Of a stretch of 48,283 nucleotides of DNA, positions 22,737 to 33,305 are shown piece after piece. The DNA lies in contig JSYX01000235.1 in the NCBI GenBank assembly GCA_000787465.1, positions 1 through 48,283 on the forward strand. The letters are read 5' to 3'. The position numbers and the translations under genes are program-made. The notes under the pieces are model-generated. The model had not been told where the DNA came from, ran no database searches, and worked only from the letters and a program-made list of their open reading frames with translations. Position 1 is the first letter of the stretch, and each line of letters opens with the position of its first letter. This DNA comes from Thermomucor indicae-seudaticae. Its lineage: Eukaryota; Mucoromycota; Mucoromycetes; Mucorales; Lichtheimiaceae.

Positions 22737-23231
22737 TCAGTGCACCACTTGAGATCGTGATAGAATTGGGGCTATATCGACACGCCTGAGTCTTTTGATC
22801 GAAACGTAACGGGACCCTTTATGCTCCACTAACTCTATAACTCCAGTCTCTGATCGTGGACTGGGATACGTAGCGTGCAAGTAGAAAGAGAGAGGGAAAA
22901 CTCTTGTGTTTATTTCTGAACTCCATTCTATGGATATGTTGGGAAAAGATCGGCCAGTTTGCTGGGTGTCTATACTTGCCAGAGTCAGGTTCCTCATTGG
23001 GCAGGGATATTCCGCTACACCCACTCGAAGCCGTACGAACAACGGAATCTATAGAACCCGCATAAGCTAATCAATATAAAAAGGCGCAATGACAGCAGAC
23101 TTACTCTCTGGAACGATACCGTCATAATCCGCCGTTGTATAGCGTTGCAGCGTCTTCAGGCGGACCCCGCGTCGCGACATTCTTGGCAGGTCAGTTCTGC
23201 GGCCGGCACCGCCGCCGTTGGACGGTAGCAT
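22737..23231 (-). CDS. Candidate spliced gene of unknown family
   Basis: Proposed exons 23105-23231, 22980-23048, 22737-22927 on the minus strand, about 128 residues starting MLPSNGGGAGRR. Support is splice structure only: a GTAAGT donor at 23104 with a CTATAG acceptor, then a GC donor (G|GCAAGT) with CCATAG acceptor, both keeping phase and opening a coding-like frame that includes VFPLSFYLHATYPS and GVIELVEHKGSRYVS. A further exon may follow: a long T tract plus CACAG precedes an open segment ending AAG|GTATGT near 22620. A 76-codon frame at 22080-22310 could be its last exon, convergent with the stress-protein gene. I recognise no domain. It may be partial or decayed. Confidence 0.35.
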
Positions 23232-25335
23232 AGGACGGTGACGGAGAGTTGCACTTTACGACTGCCGTCTATCGGTCCAGGCTTTTTCCACTGGACTCAC
23301 AAGTCAGTAACCCGCAAGAATATTCTGTGTTCTCCTGTTACCTGCCAAACGGATGGAGAGGAGTAGCCATTTGGATCAGCGGCGATTCAGCCAGTGTCGC
23401 CTTCCCCTTCAACACACACGGGGGGGAAAGACCCTACACATATGTATCCAATTAGATCACTGGACACCATTCATTGTTCCTGCACTGAAGCATTACCGCC
23501 GTGGGCAATCATGGCAGTACCATGCCCGCCGCAGGGGGGCAGCATCGTTTTCGCCGCGGAGACGCAGGGACCTTGCTCACAAGAGGTCGTCATCTCCCAT
23601 TTCGTCGTCTGGGAACGGCGGGACCATCCCCGTCTACCTCCTCGCCGTGCGTTAGACGGGGACAAGGCAGGTACGGCCTTGAGTAAGGGTGTCAAAGCTT
23701 CGTGTTTGCTTTGAGCCGTGAATCCGAGTAAGCAAAAAGAGGGACACTCAATCGGGAGAACGAGCGAGAAGGAAGCAGCATAAAGGTGATCCAATAGAGA
23801 GGATTACGTATGCGTCCTTGGAGAAATAGTCACTTAACGTCGATGTGGCGGCAAAATGGGACATGTCCCTCTTTATTTGTAATAAACCATGCATAAGCTG
23901 AGGAGGGCAAACACGATGAAACAGTTCGCTTTGAAAACCATGCTCAAAGAACGCTTATCGTCAAGAGTAGATCGTTTCACTGCGATTATCCTTCACGTCC
24001 AAATTGATCTCCTTCTCTGACGAAAGCCGGGTAGGGGAACCTGGCTGTTCATGCGTATAGCTGATACCTTGACTCATTGGCGTTAACGTATACAAGTCAA
24101 GGCGCATACCGTGTCTGGTGGAGAATCACTATGGCTAGCAAGGAAAGCATCATAGAATATCTCGACGTTCATGTTATGAACATGAGAATAATGACGAAGA
24201 CCGTTCATTTGTGATGAGCATCCATCGGAAGTGTCCGGGCTGGGAGATGCAGAAATTTTCTATTCGAACTCTGTGTGTTTTTCTTTGGGTCCTGGGGTTG
24301 TTGAAGACACGCGCATTCTGATCGCGACTGACGATCGCGACTGACAGACGCCCAAGGTAGACCGGGAACACTTGCACAAAGGGCTATCGATTCGCTCTCT
24401 TTCTGTCTTTCGAAGAATAATCATCGTGCTGACAGCAAGATTTCGGCCAAAAGAACTAGCAATACGCACGGACCGGACAATAACAGGTATGTAGGGCTAA
24501 TAACCAAGATTCCCTATATTATCCCGCATTTAGAACAGCTGAAACAGACGAGAATTGAAACTCGGTTGGGGTCGAAATGTTGAATTTAGGTTTAGGTTCA
24601 TGTTGACAATGACTATCGATTCTATTTTCATACAGAATTCCTGAAACAAAAATTTTCTGGTGGGGTCCTGACAACATCCAAGCCTGAATAATATAACTCT
24701 GTTAATTGATTGATTATCATGCGGTTGTGTCGATCCCATCTTTGATTGGACCAAAAAAATTCGGCTTCTGGGCGGAAAAGAAGTTTCGAGTAACTAACTC
24801 TTACGAGATAACTTCAGGTACAAGCTTCTTATCAACTTTAAAGCATCTCAGATAAAAAAAACTTGGTAGGTTCCACGTTTTTTGTATGAGATTTCTCGGA
24901 CAGATTATTGAATTGAAAAATTGCTTCTAGCTTCATAAAGGAAATTGCGGATTTCTGTGAACGGTGCATAACAAACACAAGCGGAACATGTTCGTTACAA
25001 GGGGACAAGCAAACATGGCGTGTATATAGATGCAAAAGTGGTATCATCACGCGATGACCATCCATCCATCCATCCACCAAGAGACACCCTTTGCTTACAC
25101 GAGAGAGGAAATACGTAGAAAGGACGATAGCCATCGAGAAAACGTGGGTTAGGCTGTGTTTCAAACGGACAAATAAGGTTTTTGTTCTTCATTTCATCAT
25201 CCAGTCTCGTTCAAACCGAGCGGGGGAAAAAACGAAAGAGAGAGAGAGAAAGAGAGAGGTGGGTGGGGGATCATGTTCCCGTGACCTCCAATTTGCTAAT
25301 AGACATGTCACTTGGCAATACCATTGCCTGGTTCG
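23232..25335. other. Intergenic stretch upstream of the CLC gene
   Basis: About 2.1 kb. The part 23400-23700 is GC-rich and coding-like on several frames but I could not build a consistent gene. Simple repeats (ATCC)n at about 25058-25078 and a GA-rich run at 25230-25260 lie near the CLC promoter. Confidence 0.35.
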
Positions 25336-25343
25336 TATATAAA
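25336..25343 (+). promoter_or_regulatory. TATA box of the CLC gene
   Basis: TATATAAA about 80 bases before the ATG at 25422. Confidence 0.6.
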
Positions 25344-25421
25344 GAAAGCGACTTCTCTTTTTCCTTCATCCTCTCTTCCCCTGTTCTTCTTTTTTCACCT
25401 AATCCACCTATTAGCAAGCAA

Positions 25422-28400
25422 ATGACGACGGAGAGAACTTCCTTGTTAGACCGTCGTAGGCAATCCAACCAAACCCATTACGATGCTCTACACAACTTTC
25501 CGTCCTTACCTTCCGTGGATAATAACCAGGCAATCAACAACAACAACAATTCCGCTCCTCCTACCTTTATCACGCCGTCGTACAATAGCCCGCGGTCAGG
25601 CACCCACGGGTTTAAATTGTTCAATCGGCGGCTAGGATCATATGACGAAGACCGCCAGGGCCTTATCAAGGAGAACACCGGTGTTCGAGTGTGGTACGAG
25701 TCTTATTCCACCATAGGCAAGTCATTCACTAATTCATTGGTTACGTTCGGGGGAATTTTAATTGGCTAATGTACGCACACACACAGATTGGATCCATGAC
25801 CGCATCAAAGAGAGCGTCCGGATCCGACACTTGCGTGATGCCCCGGGTGTGCGTGGACGCTGGGCCAAGGCTATAGACGCCTCGCAGGCGTGGATCCTGG
25901 TGATCCTGACCGGTGCGACTGTGGCTGTCATTGCCTGGTTTATTGACGTTGTCCAGGAATGGATGTCAGATCTCAAAGAGGGTTACTGTACCACCAACTG
26001 GCGATACAATAGCAAGTTTTGCTGCTGGGGATTAGACGGTAGTAACTTTTTCTCTATCTCTTTCTGTTCACCTTACTTATTGACTTTTGTTAGAACATGA
26101 GCCCTGTCCTGCCTGGAAAACTTGGCCAGAAGTCTTTGGAGCCACCAGTGAGTCGGGCGTCTACAACACTGCCTTTCTCATGTACACACTTCTTGGAGTA
26201 TGTATTAGTCTTTTTTCTGCATTCATAAGCATGGTGACCTAAACTTAATTTTGTGATTGTTACACGATCATTATATCATAGCTTTTGTTCTCCTTGGTTG
26301 CCGCGCTGATGGTCAAATATTCTGCCGAGACGGTGGTCACTCGAGTAAGGACGGTGGAGCATGTCAACGGCAACGGAAAGCCAAAAGATTACAAAAGCAT
26401 GCGTGAATCCAAGCCGCAGACGAAAATCGCCTACTACAGCGCCGGATCCGGTATCCCGGAAGTCAAGGTCATTTTGGCAGGCTTTGTTATCAAAGGATTC
26501 CTGGGCATCAAGAACTTGTTTGTCAAGAGCGTCGGCATGGTATGCACCTATTACCTCATTGATCACAAGGAACTCATCAACGGAGTCCGAATATATATAG
26601 ATCTTCTCCACTTCAGCTGGCTTGACGTGTGGGAAAGAAGGCCCGTTCGTCCATTTTGCATGCTCCGTCGGTAACATCTTTTGTCGCCTGTTTGCAAAAT
26701 TCAACAAGAATGAGAGTAAGTCCCCAAGGAATCAAAAGGATCGTTCCTTCGGTTCAGGAAATATTGATGGAGTTGTAAAGGTAAACGACGTGAGATTCTT
26801 TCTGCATCTGCTGCAGCGGGTGTGGCCGTCGCCTTTGGAGCACCTATCGGAGGTGTATTGTTCAGCTTGGAAGAAGTCAGCTATTACTTTCCTATCAAGA
26901 CGATGATTCGCAGTTACTGCTGTGCCATGGTAGCTGCCATGGTATTAAAGGTTTGTGCAAGAAGTTGAGTCAGCTACATAGATTATACAATCTGATCAAT
27001 CTTTACAGATTTTGGATCCGTTTGGAACTGGCAAAATTGTCCTTTTCGAAGTACATTACGACAAGGAATATCATCTTTTCGAGATGGTTCCGTTCATCAT
27101 CTGTGGTGCATTTGCGGTATGTGGGACATAAAGAATATCCTTTTTCCTTTCACATGGTTATCCTCATGAGATGCGCGAATTTTCACCCAGGGATTCTTTG
27201 GTGCGGTGGTGACTTACTTTAACATCAAGTATCAGCATTTGCGGAAGAGCACGTTTATTGGCAAATGTCCCGTCACAGAAGTTCTTGTTATCATGCTGCT
27301 CACCGCCTTTTCGTGTTATTGGAATCCTTTTGCACGGTAAGTCATATATTACGGCTAACTTTTGTGAATGATTCTCAACTGCAACTATACCATTTAGGCT
27401 AAGTTTGAATGAATTTGCCGCCAACTTATTCCAAGAATGCTCACCCGAAAACGACAATGCTGGACTCTGCGCGTAGGTCTCATCACTTCGCTATCTGGTT
27501 ATAAGCAACGATCCTTAAAATAATAATATCGTTAAGATCCGATGTGTCCGAGATCCCGCGGCTCTTGTACCTCCTCTTGACGGCTCTGATCATCAAAATG
27601 CTGCTGACAATGGTCACGTTTGGATGCCGAGTACCCGGTGGTGTGTTCCTGCCCGGCCTTATTGTCGGAGCTGTAACAGGCCGGATCATAGGACTTGTCA
27701 TGCAATACCTCACCTTGACTTATCCGACTTCCTGGCCCTTTACGGCTTGCGCTGAGGATCTGGCTACGCGTGGCGAGTGCGTCATACCAGGCGTTTACGC
27801 TATTGTAGGTGCTGCAGCCAGTCTGGCAGGCGTAACAAGAACGACAGGTAAATGCCCAGTTAGAAAGAAACAACAAAGGAAGGAACCTCTGACAAAACTT
27901 GTGCCGTTAGTTTCTCTGGTAGTCATCATGTTTGAGTTGACCTACTCATTAACGTATGCAGTGGTAAGTGTATTGCATCCCGATGAAATACCAGTTACTA
28001 TAAGCTGATAAAACATGATTGTGTAGCCTATCATGATTGCTGTTATGGTAAATAGGGCATATCATCATCGTCATCAGCATACTTACTTATGTAAAATCGC
28101 TAGGTGGCGAAATGGGTGGCTGATGCCATGTTTGTCGAAGGCATGTACGACTTGCTGATCGACTTGCAGCTATACCCGTACCTGGATGCGCGCAAAGAAT
28201 ATGTTCACACCGCAACCGTACAAGACTTGGTGGAAAAGAACCATGCGACCATCAACCTCGACGAACCCAACACGGTGGGCGGATTGTATGTAAAGCTGGA
28301 GGATATCGCGTCCATGGGCTACGGTGAGGACGGAGGCTTTCCGATCCTGAGCAACAAGGACGATCGAGTCCTGGAAGGTTACATTGCAACCAGCGAATTG

Positions 28401-28879
28401 ACACACGCACTCGACCAACTATGCCGACATTTTGAGTCGAGCCCATACCCCATGTCAGAACAAGAACTGATGGACATTCCGTGCTACTTCCGGCAGGTGG
28501 GTGGTGCTGATGACGAACATGAAGAAGGAAGAGGAGTTGATCCAGTCCGCGCTGCTTTGCTCATGTCGTCCAGCGAAATCTGTGACGAACGGCATGCAAA
28601 CTCTCACTTGTTGAATGACTTCTCGGCTTACGTGGACCAGGTACCTTGTTCTTCTTCGTCAGGCCCCTGTGGGTCAGGATCCGCTCATGTTCATGTTTTC
28701 TGTCTCCATAGGCTCCACTCACGATTAACCAAAACGCATCCATGGAGTTACTCATGGAAATGTTCATTAAACTGGGCGCTCGATACGTATGCGTCACCCA
28801 TCCAAGTGGCAAATACCTTGGCATTATTCACAAGCGCACTTTGCTTGCATACCTCAAAGAGTTAGAGGAAGACGAGTGA
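25422..28879 (+). CDS. CLC-type chloride/proton exchanger (ClC-3/4/5, Gef1-like)
   Basis: Fourteen exons: 25422-25716, 25787-26038, 26094-26197, 26282-26539, 26601-26715, 26781-26950, 27009-27116, 27191-27336, 27398-27472, 27537-27847, 27911-27963, 28027-28047, 28104-28640, 28712-28879; about 870 residues. It exchanges Cl- for H+ across endosomal, Golgi or vacuolar membranes. A disordered cytosolic N-terminus is followed by DWIHDRIKE, helix D GSGIPEVK, helix [13 protein letters not shown] with the gating Glu (about 316), [10 protein letters not shown] with the proton Glu (about 372-373), and [10 protein letters not shown]. Two CBS domains occupy the last about 250 residues, ending [19 protein letters not shown]. 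Both glutamates favour exchange over channel activity. Intron 1 has a GC donor. Exon 12 is only 21 nt (PIMIAVM). The acceptor at 26600 is needed to keep helix F. Confidence 0.94.
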
Positions 28880-30457
28880 AAAAAAAAAGAAATGTTGTTG
28901 ATTTAGACACTTTTTCCTTGTTATATATTCGTTTACCCCTTTTACATCCTTCATGTATGTACACTCTCTTACAGACTTGATTATATTAATTAAAGGCCAT
29001 CTTGACGTAAATCATTATCTTCTTTCTCTAAATCAAGTTTGGTTTCTAGGTTGATGTCGTATGGACTTGGCCTTGTGTTATCTAAAATATCGGTGTATCA
29101 GAGCGCGTCGTCAAGCTTAATGAAGATAATGCAGGTATCATACTGTATGAATACTGGACATACCAATCGGGATCAATGGATGTAAGTGATGGTGCTTTGT
29201 TACCATGCATACGATGAATTTTTCTGTGTTGCTGCGGGCAGAATGGTCCCCAATCGGGTGTTCCTTGCTGGGCGGAAACTAAGGGCTTTGAGTCTTTCAG
29301 AAAATGCTGTCAAGACTGTTGCTTTGGATGCGTAAACGTCGCTGGAAGCAAGACGTGTGTCGAACAGAAGATAAGCAACCTGATCTGTTGACATTTGCAA
29401 TGATGCCAAACAATTCATTTCCTGCACGATTCGCCTTGGATGCAGTATTCTTCGACATAGGTCTACGATGTGGCAAGAACATCAAAAAATGGTGTGATTA
29501 GCGAAAAACGCTAATTCCATCTTCTTGAGCAAAATAGACCTGGTTTTATTTGTTTATCTTTTAAAACATAAAGTACTATCGATGTATCTATAAAGATCCA
29601 ACAAGCATGGGCAGTCAATAGGCGTCACAGCTTACCTCTCTAAACCCTTCGCGTTGCAAGTTTCCACGAGTCTTCTAGCTGAGCAAAATTGATCATGTAT
29701 TGCTCATGAATGCCACGTTCCATCCGTAGTGTGTATACCCCTGATGGAGGAACTGTGGAAGTTGGGTCCAGACTGCTCACATATTGATCGGGACGCTTGT
29801 GCCTGAATAAGTATATGGAAAACCTCATTTCTTTGATCAATTTTTCCGTAAATACGTCCACCACACGTCATACGCGTTAAAGCCTTCTTTTACGTCTCCG
29901 TCTATACAAATGTAATCCTTGTACCATAGGTCAACATGTTTTTTTTTCATCATCTGCATCAGTAACGTCACTTCTTTCTGCTTCATCCCTGCCTAGGTGT
30001 GCTTCATGGCGTTCATAAAGGAAAACAATACGTGACAGATTCACGTGGGATGCGCTTGTCCCTGCATGACGCCCAAGCGGCATACTCGTTGATTCCTCCC
30101 GCGAAAATCCTACAGTCCATAAATACTCTGCATGTAAAACACTTTTAGTAACCGGGTTGTGCAGCTACTTGAGTCGCGTTCATTTGTAATGAATTACGGT
30201 ACTCTTACGAAGGGGAAAAACGCGAAAAGATGTTTGTACACAGTTATTCGCTCGGACTTAGAATCGGTATCCGGGGAAGCGGGGTGCCACACGGGGGTGC
30301 CACACGGAGTGCCACATGGAGTGCCACATTGAATCGAAAGACTCTTTCAATGGCTTGAAGGACACCCTGTCAACGATTAAAGGTCCCTACGTCTTTAAAG
30401 AAAAGAGTTAGTTAGCTTCGCTTTGATTATCCGCCAAGATCGGGACCACTTGGACCT
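28880..30457. other. Gene-poor stretch after the CLC gene
   Basis: About 1.6 kb. Short minus-strand frames at 29640-29864 and about 29840-29990 look partly coding (for example VDLWYKDYICIDGDVKEGF) but do not join into a gene I recognise. A 12-13 bp tandem repeat lies at 30281-30329. Confidence 0.35.
30281..30329. repeat. Four-copy GGGTGCCACAC/GGAGTGCCACAT tandem repeat
   Basis: Four consecutive units of 12-13 bp sharing the core GTGCCACA, at 30281, 30293, 30306 and 30318. Copies 3 and 4 are identical, copies 1 and 2 differ from them by one or two bases. Confidence 0.8.
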
Positions 30458-30550
30458 TCAAGCTCTGCTTTCATAACTAGGGTTCGTTTGTTTAGATCGA
30501 GACCACTTGAATCTCGAAGCTCTGCTTTCATGACTAGGGTTCGTTTGTTC
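30437..30550. repeat. 57-bp tandem duplication at the end of the PB1 gene
   Basis: Copies at 30437-30493 and 30494-30550 with about six differences. The copy farther from the gene start contains the stop codon; the other does not, so the duplication lengthened the coding frame or a point change ended it. Confidence 0.8.
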
Positions 30551-30896
30551 GGATGCCATACGAGATTGTCTCGGCCATCTAACAAAAAATATCCTTCTAC
30601 TTGTACCAGAAGACATGACATCCAAGGCATCCTTCATGTCGTCGTCGTTGCCGATGACCACAAAGTCGTTCTCGCGGTCAATGTAAGTGATTAGAAAGTC
30701 GCTAATCTGAAATAGCTCTCCAATCTTGGGAAAGCATTCCACTTTAGTATGGATTTGAGTGATCAGGGTTAAAAAAGATATTCACCAGCTCGTGAAGCTG
30801 ATTGCAAGTGATTGGTCCTTCCAAAGAGAAACGTCGAATTTCGGAGTCATGGGTGGTGGAGTCATAAAAGTGAGCTTCGTAAAAGGTTTTGACCAT
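30458..30896 (-). CDS. Small PB1-domain protein
   Basis: Two exons on the minus strand: 30786-30896 and 30458-30724, about 125 residues. PB1 domains pair through a basic Lys and an acidic OPCA motif in scaffold and signalling proteins. The fold is read from MVKTFYEAHFYD, EIRRFSLEGPITCNQLHEL, then IGELFQISDFLITYIDREN and DFVVIGNDDDMKDALDVM; the last two hold the acidic OPCA motif. The acceptor CCCAAG at 30725 is the only one that keeps the PB1 frame. The tail after the domain is basic and carries a 19-residue in-frame repeat (TNPSHESRA/TNPSYESRA) from a 57-bp duplication. With no other domain it could be a partner-only adaptor or a truncated copy. Confidence 0.62.
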
Positions 30897-31181
30897 TTTG
30901 AATCGACAGCGTAGTAGTAGTCAGTAGCAGCAAAAGAAGATACGAAATGCTAAGGGTGTGATGTGGAAGGGTGGGCTTTTATTATTCTTTCGGTCTCGTA
31001 GCACCAATTCCCTTTTCTATTATCCCTCTTCTCCGACTACTTTCCGCCCTTGCCCAGTTACACTTCATTTAATGGAGAAGCGCTGTAAATCGCTTGACCG
31101 GGCTAAAAAAAGCCGCAAATATGGTTTTGCCAACTGTAATATGATCGAAACTTGTCCGCTTAACGTAATGCCTATGACGGA

Positions 31182-31579
31182 ATATCCTCGGGTGCGTCCA
31201 GATAGCACGTACGCATCTGGGTGCAGCAACAGTGAACAGTCTATCTGAGGCGCAGCGACTGCTATGTGCTCGTGCCTTAATGGAAGAACACAAAGTGGCA
31301 CAACGTTGGGCCCTCAAATGTACTCATACTACTTGGCCAGCCTTTCGCAAAGCTTTCCTTGATAAGCTCGCTCTCGAGCTTGGCCAACGCAAGTACGTCG
31401 AGCAATTGTGGTCTCTCAAGACGGGACCCGCCGTCTCCGAACATATCGAACGCTTTGCTGAACTACAAGCTGCAAGCCAAGAGTCTGTGTGGAGGCGATG
31501 TTTCGAGAATCAATGCTTGGGTCGCACAATGGCCACACAGATAATGGAGTGCTCCATCCCTGAGGCGCGCCGCAAATGA
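31182..31579 (+). mobile_element. Retrotransposon Gag-like fragment
   Basis: An open frame of about 130 codons with no start of its own (the frame opens after a TGA). It resembles the Ty3/gypsy-type Gag core: THLGAATVNSLSEAQR, then TWPAFRKAFLDKLALELGQ, RKYVEQLWSLKTG and AVSEHIERFAELQA, the usual W-x-x-F...LWxLK...V..Yx.RF layout. It stops at 31577 immediately before a foldback sequence. Gag-like reading resumes in another frame from about 31690 (VSILVRGLRP, VNKAAEAVETA). No protease, reverse transcriptase, integrase or LTR is seen here, so this is a dead relic. Confidence 0.6.
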
Positions 31580-31580
31580 C

Positions 31581-31687
31581 GCCCGTTTCCAGTCTACTAA
31601 TTTCCTACTGACTAGCGGTCAGTTAGCATTAAGTCAGTCGACTAACTGGCCGCTAGTCAGTAGAAAATTAGTACAATAAAGACGGGC
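31581..31687. mobile_element. Foldback palindrome inside the Gag relic
   Basis: Arms at 31596-31626 and 31642-31672 match at 29 of 31 positions as an inverted repeat, separated by a 15-base loop. The outer 6 bases GCCCGT/ACGGGC at 31581 and 31682 also pair. It sits exactly between the two halves of the Gag relic, so it is probably a small foldback or MITE insertion; no clear target duplication is visible. Confidence 0.65.
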
Positions 31688-31689
31688 CT

Positions 31690-31900
31690 TATGTGTAGCG
31701 GCGTTAGCAACGTTTAACGAGGAGGTTTTCGTTAGCATTTTGGTCAGAGGCCTTAGACCACTTTCGTCTTCGACAGTACGTCGTTTATACTGTACCATCA
31801 AAAGTGAACAAGGCAGCCGAAGCCGTCGAGACCGCCATTAAGTATAGGTGCGATGAGGTCGATGAGCCTTCTAGTTTTACTTATTCGTCTTTGCTTAGGT
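31690..31900 (+). pseudogene. Second part of the decayed Gag relic
   Basis: After the foldback the frame continues as AALATFNEEVFVSILVRGLRP and shifts near 31795 to KVNKAAEAVETAIKY, both typical of the C-terminal half of Gag. At least one frameshift and several stops show it is dead. Confidence 0.45.
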
Positions 31901-32149
31901 GGGCATCTTCCTCTCTTGAGTGTGGATCGCACCCCCCAGGGAGCTGAAGCAGCTTTACCCGGTGGATTCAACGTCTGTCGCAAAGATCGTCAGCTCTTTT
32001 ATGACGAAGAGCAGAACCGTTCCAAGTGCTGCCAGGCACCAAGGTACAAGCATAGCGGTGACAGACACGGCTATATCACATTGCGAAGACGGCACAGCTT
32101 CCACTAAGCACCCAGCTAGCTTCCCTGCTCTTGGATGAAGCGCCCCGGG

Positions 32150-32428
32150 GAAGATGTCATGTATAGATTGAAGTTTAACCGTGAACGGTGTCTACAAGGA
32201 CATTTTTCGACGGTGAAGCTTATCAAGAGGTCAAAGACGAGCTCTTTAAGGCAGAAAATGACATTGCTGTTTCGCTTTTTTGTGGATGGGTTCAACCCCA
32301 ACATAACAGGAAGGTCACTATGGATAGGTGAGCGTCCGCTTTCCGCAACTTGCAACGCTTGGACCGGACGCTGCACAAACGCGAAATATAAGTTCATGTT
32401 CAGAGAGACGGATCCAGATGTACCATAG
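32150..32428 (+). pseudogene. Tnp2/Transposase_21-like transposase relic
   Basis: Two frames together give pieces of the fungal Tnp2-type (CACTA-group) transposase: YRLKFNRERCLQGHFST, then EAYQEVKDELFKAENDIAVS in a second frame, then FFVDGFNPNITGR back in the first, and AKYKFMF near the end. The DGFNP motif preceded by an acidic/aliphatic DIAVS block is the family hallmark. The frame changes near 32205 and 32280 show decay. Assignment rests on short motifs only. Confidence 0.42.
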
Positions 32429-33305
32429 ATATGCCTAAATGCGAAAAGGAGACGATGGTTATCACGATAAAATAGTAAACGCTGCCTATTGTAGGCGTAC
32501 TTCGTCATGGAAGAGATACGATTCCTTTAGCATGACTCAACAGTAGACGTTAGAGTATATGCAATGTTCTCATACATTGTTAGTTTTCACTTGACATGCT
32601 CTCATGAAGCAAGGAGGAAGACCGATTCCAATAGTCTCGCTAAAAAAGAAAGGAGGTCTGCGCACTGAAGAATGTCAGTAAATCAGTGTAAAGAAGTACC
32701 AGGGACTGTGATAAAGGATCCAAAAAGAAGATAGAGAGACGAGATAAGTATCGTGAAAGTGTTATTAGGATTTTTATTCATCTTTGATTTCAGGACCCTT
32801 TTTATACTAGAGGTCAAGGTGTCGTTCCTTGAGCATGATGATGTTTCAGTTACAGAACGAATTAAAATGATGATTGTTAGAGTAAGATGTTGGCAGTTGT
32901 TATGTATGCCAGTCGTCATGGGTTGTCTGTGCCCGTCGATTAGTTGATCCGTTTACCGGGAATTTGGCGTTGTACCTTGTTGTGGATAAGGTTTCCATAG
33001 GGGTAAAACTCCTACAATCAGCATCTGCTTCGTTGGAGTTCTACACCACAGAGGTTAAGCCTCGTCAATGAGTAATTCGCCGGCAGAGGAACATGTTTAT
33101 TTAAAAGTCACCCTAGAAGTTTGCTATATAATAGAGCAATCCATAAAAAGCACAACCTGTGGACGAAGAACGGGAGAAAAAAAAGATACATACGGATGAA
33201 GGGTATAGAGGAAGCATACAAGGGCATATGATGAATATTGAGAAAACGAAGTCATAGAACATATGGGGAACGGCCTAATAGCAGTAACGCAGGAAGAGAA
33301 TTGGG
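32429..33305. other. Gene-free stretch
   Basis: About 880 bases, AT-rich, with only short frames and no recognisable feature. Confidence 0.4.

Noticed and set aside
26540..26625. Apparent frame break between helices D and F of the CLC gene
   Set aside because: Using the acceptor at 26600 rather than the CAG at 26619 restores the full helix-F sequence, so the gene is intact.
29640..29990. Minus-strand coding-like segments
   Set aside because: Two adjacent frames look protein-like, but no splice pair joins them convincingly and no family is recognised.
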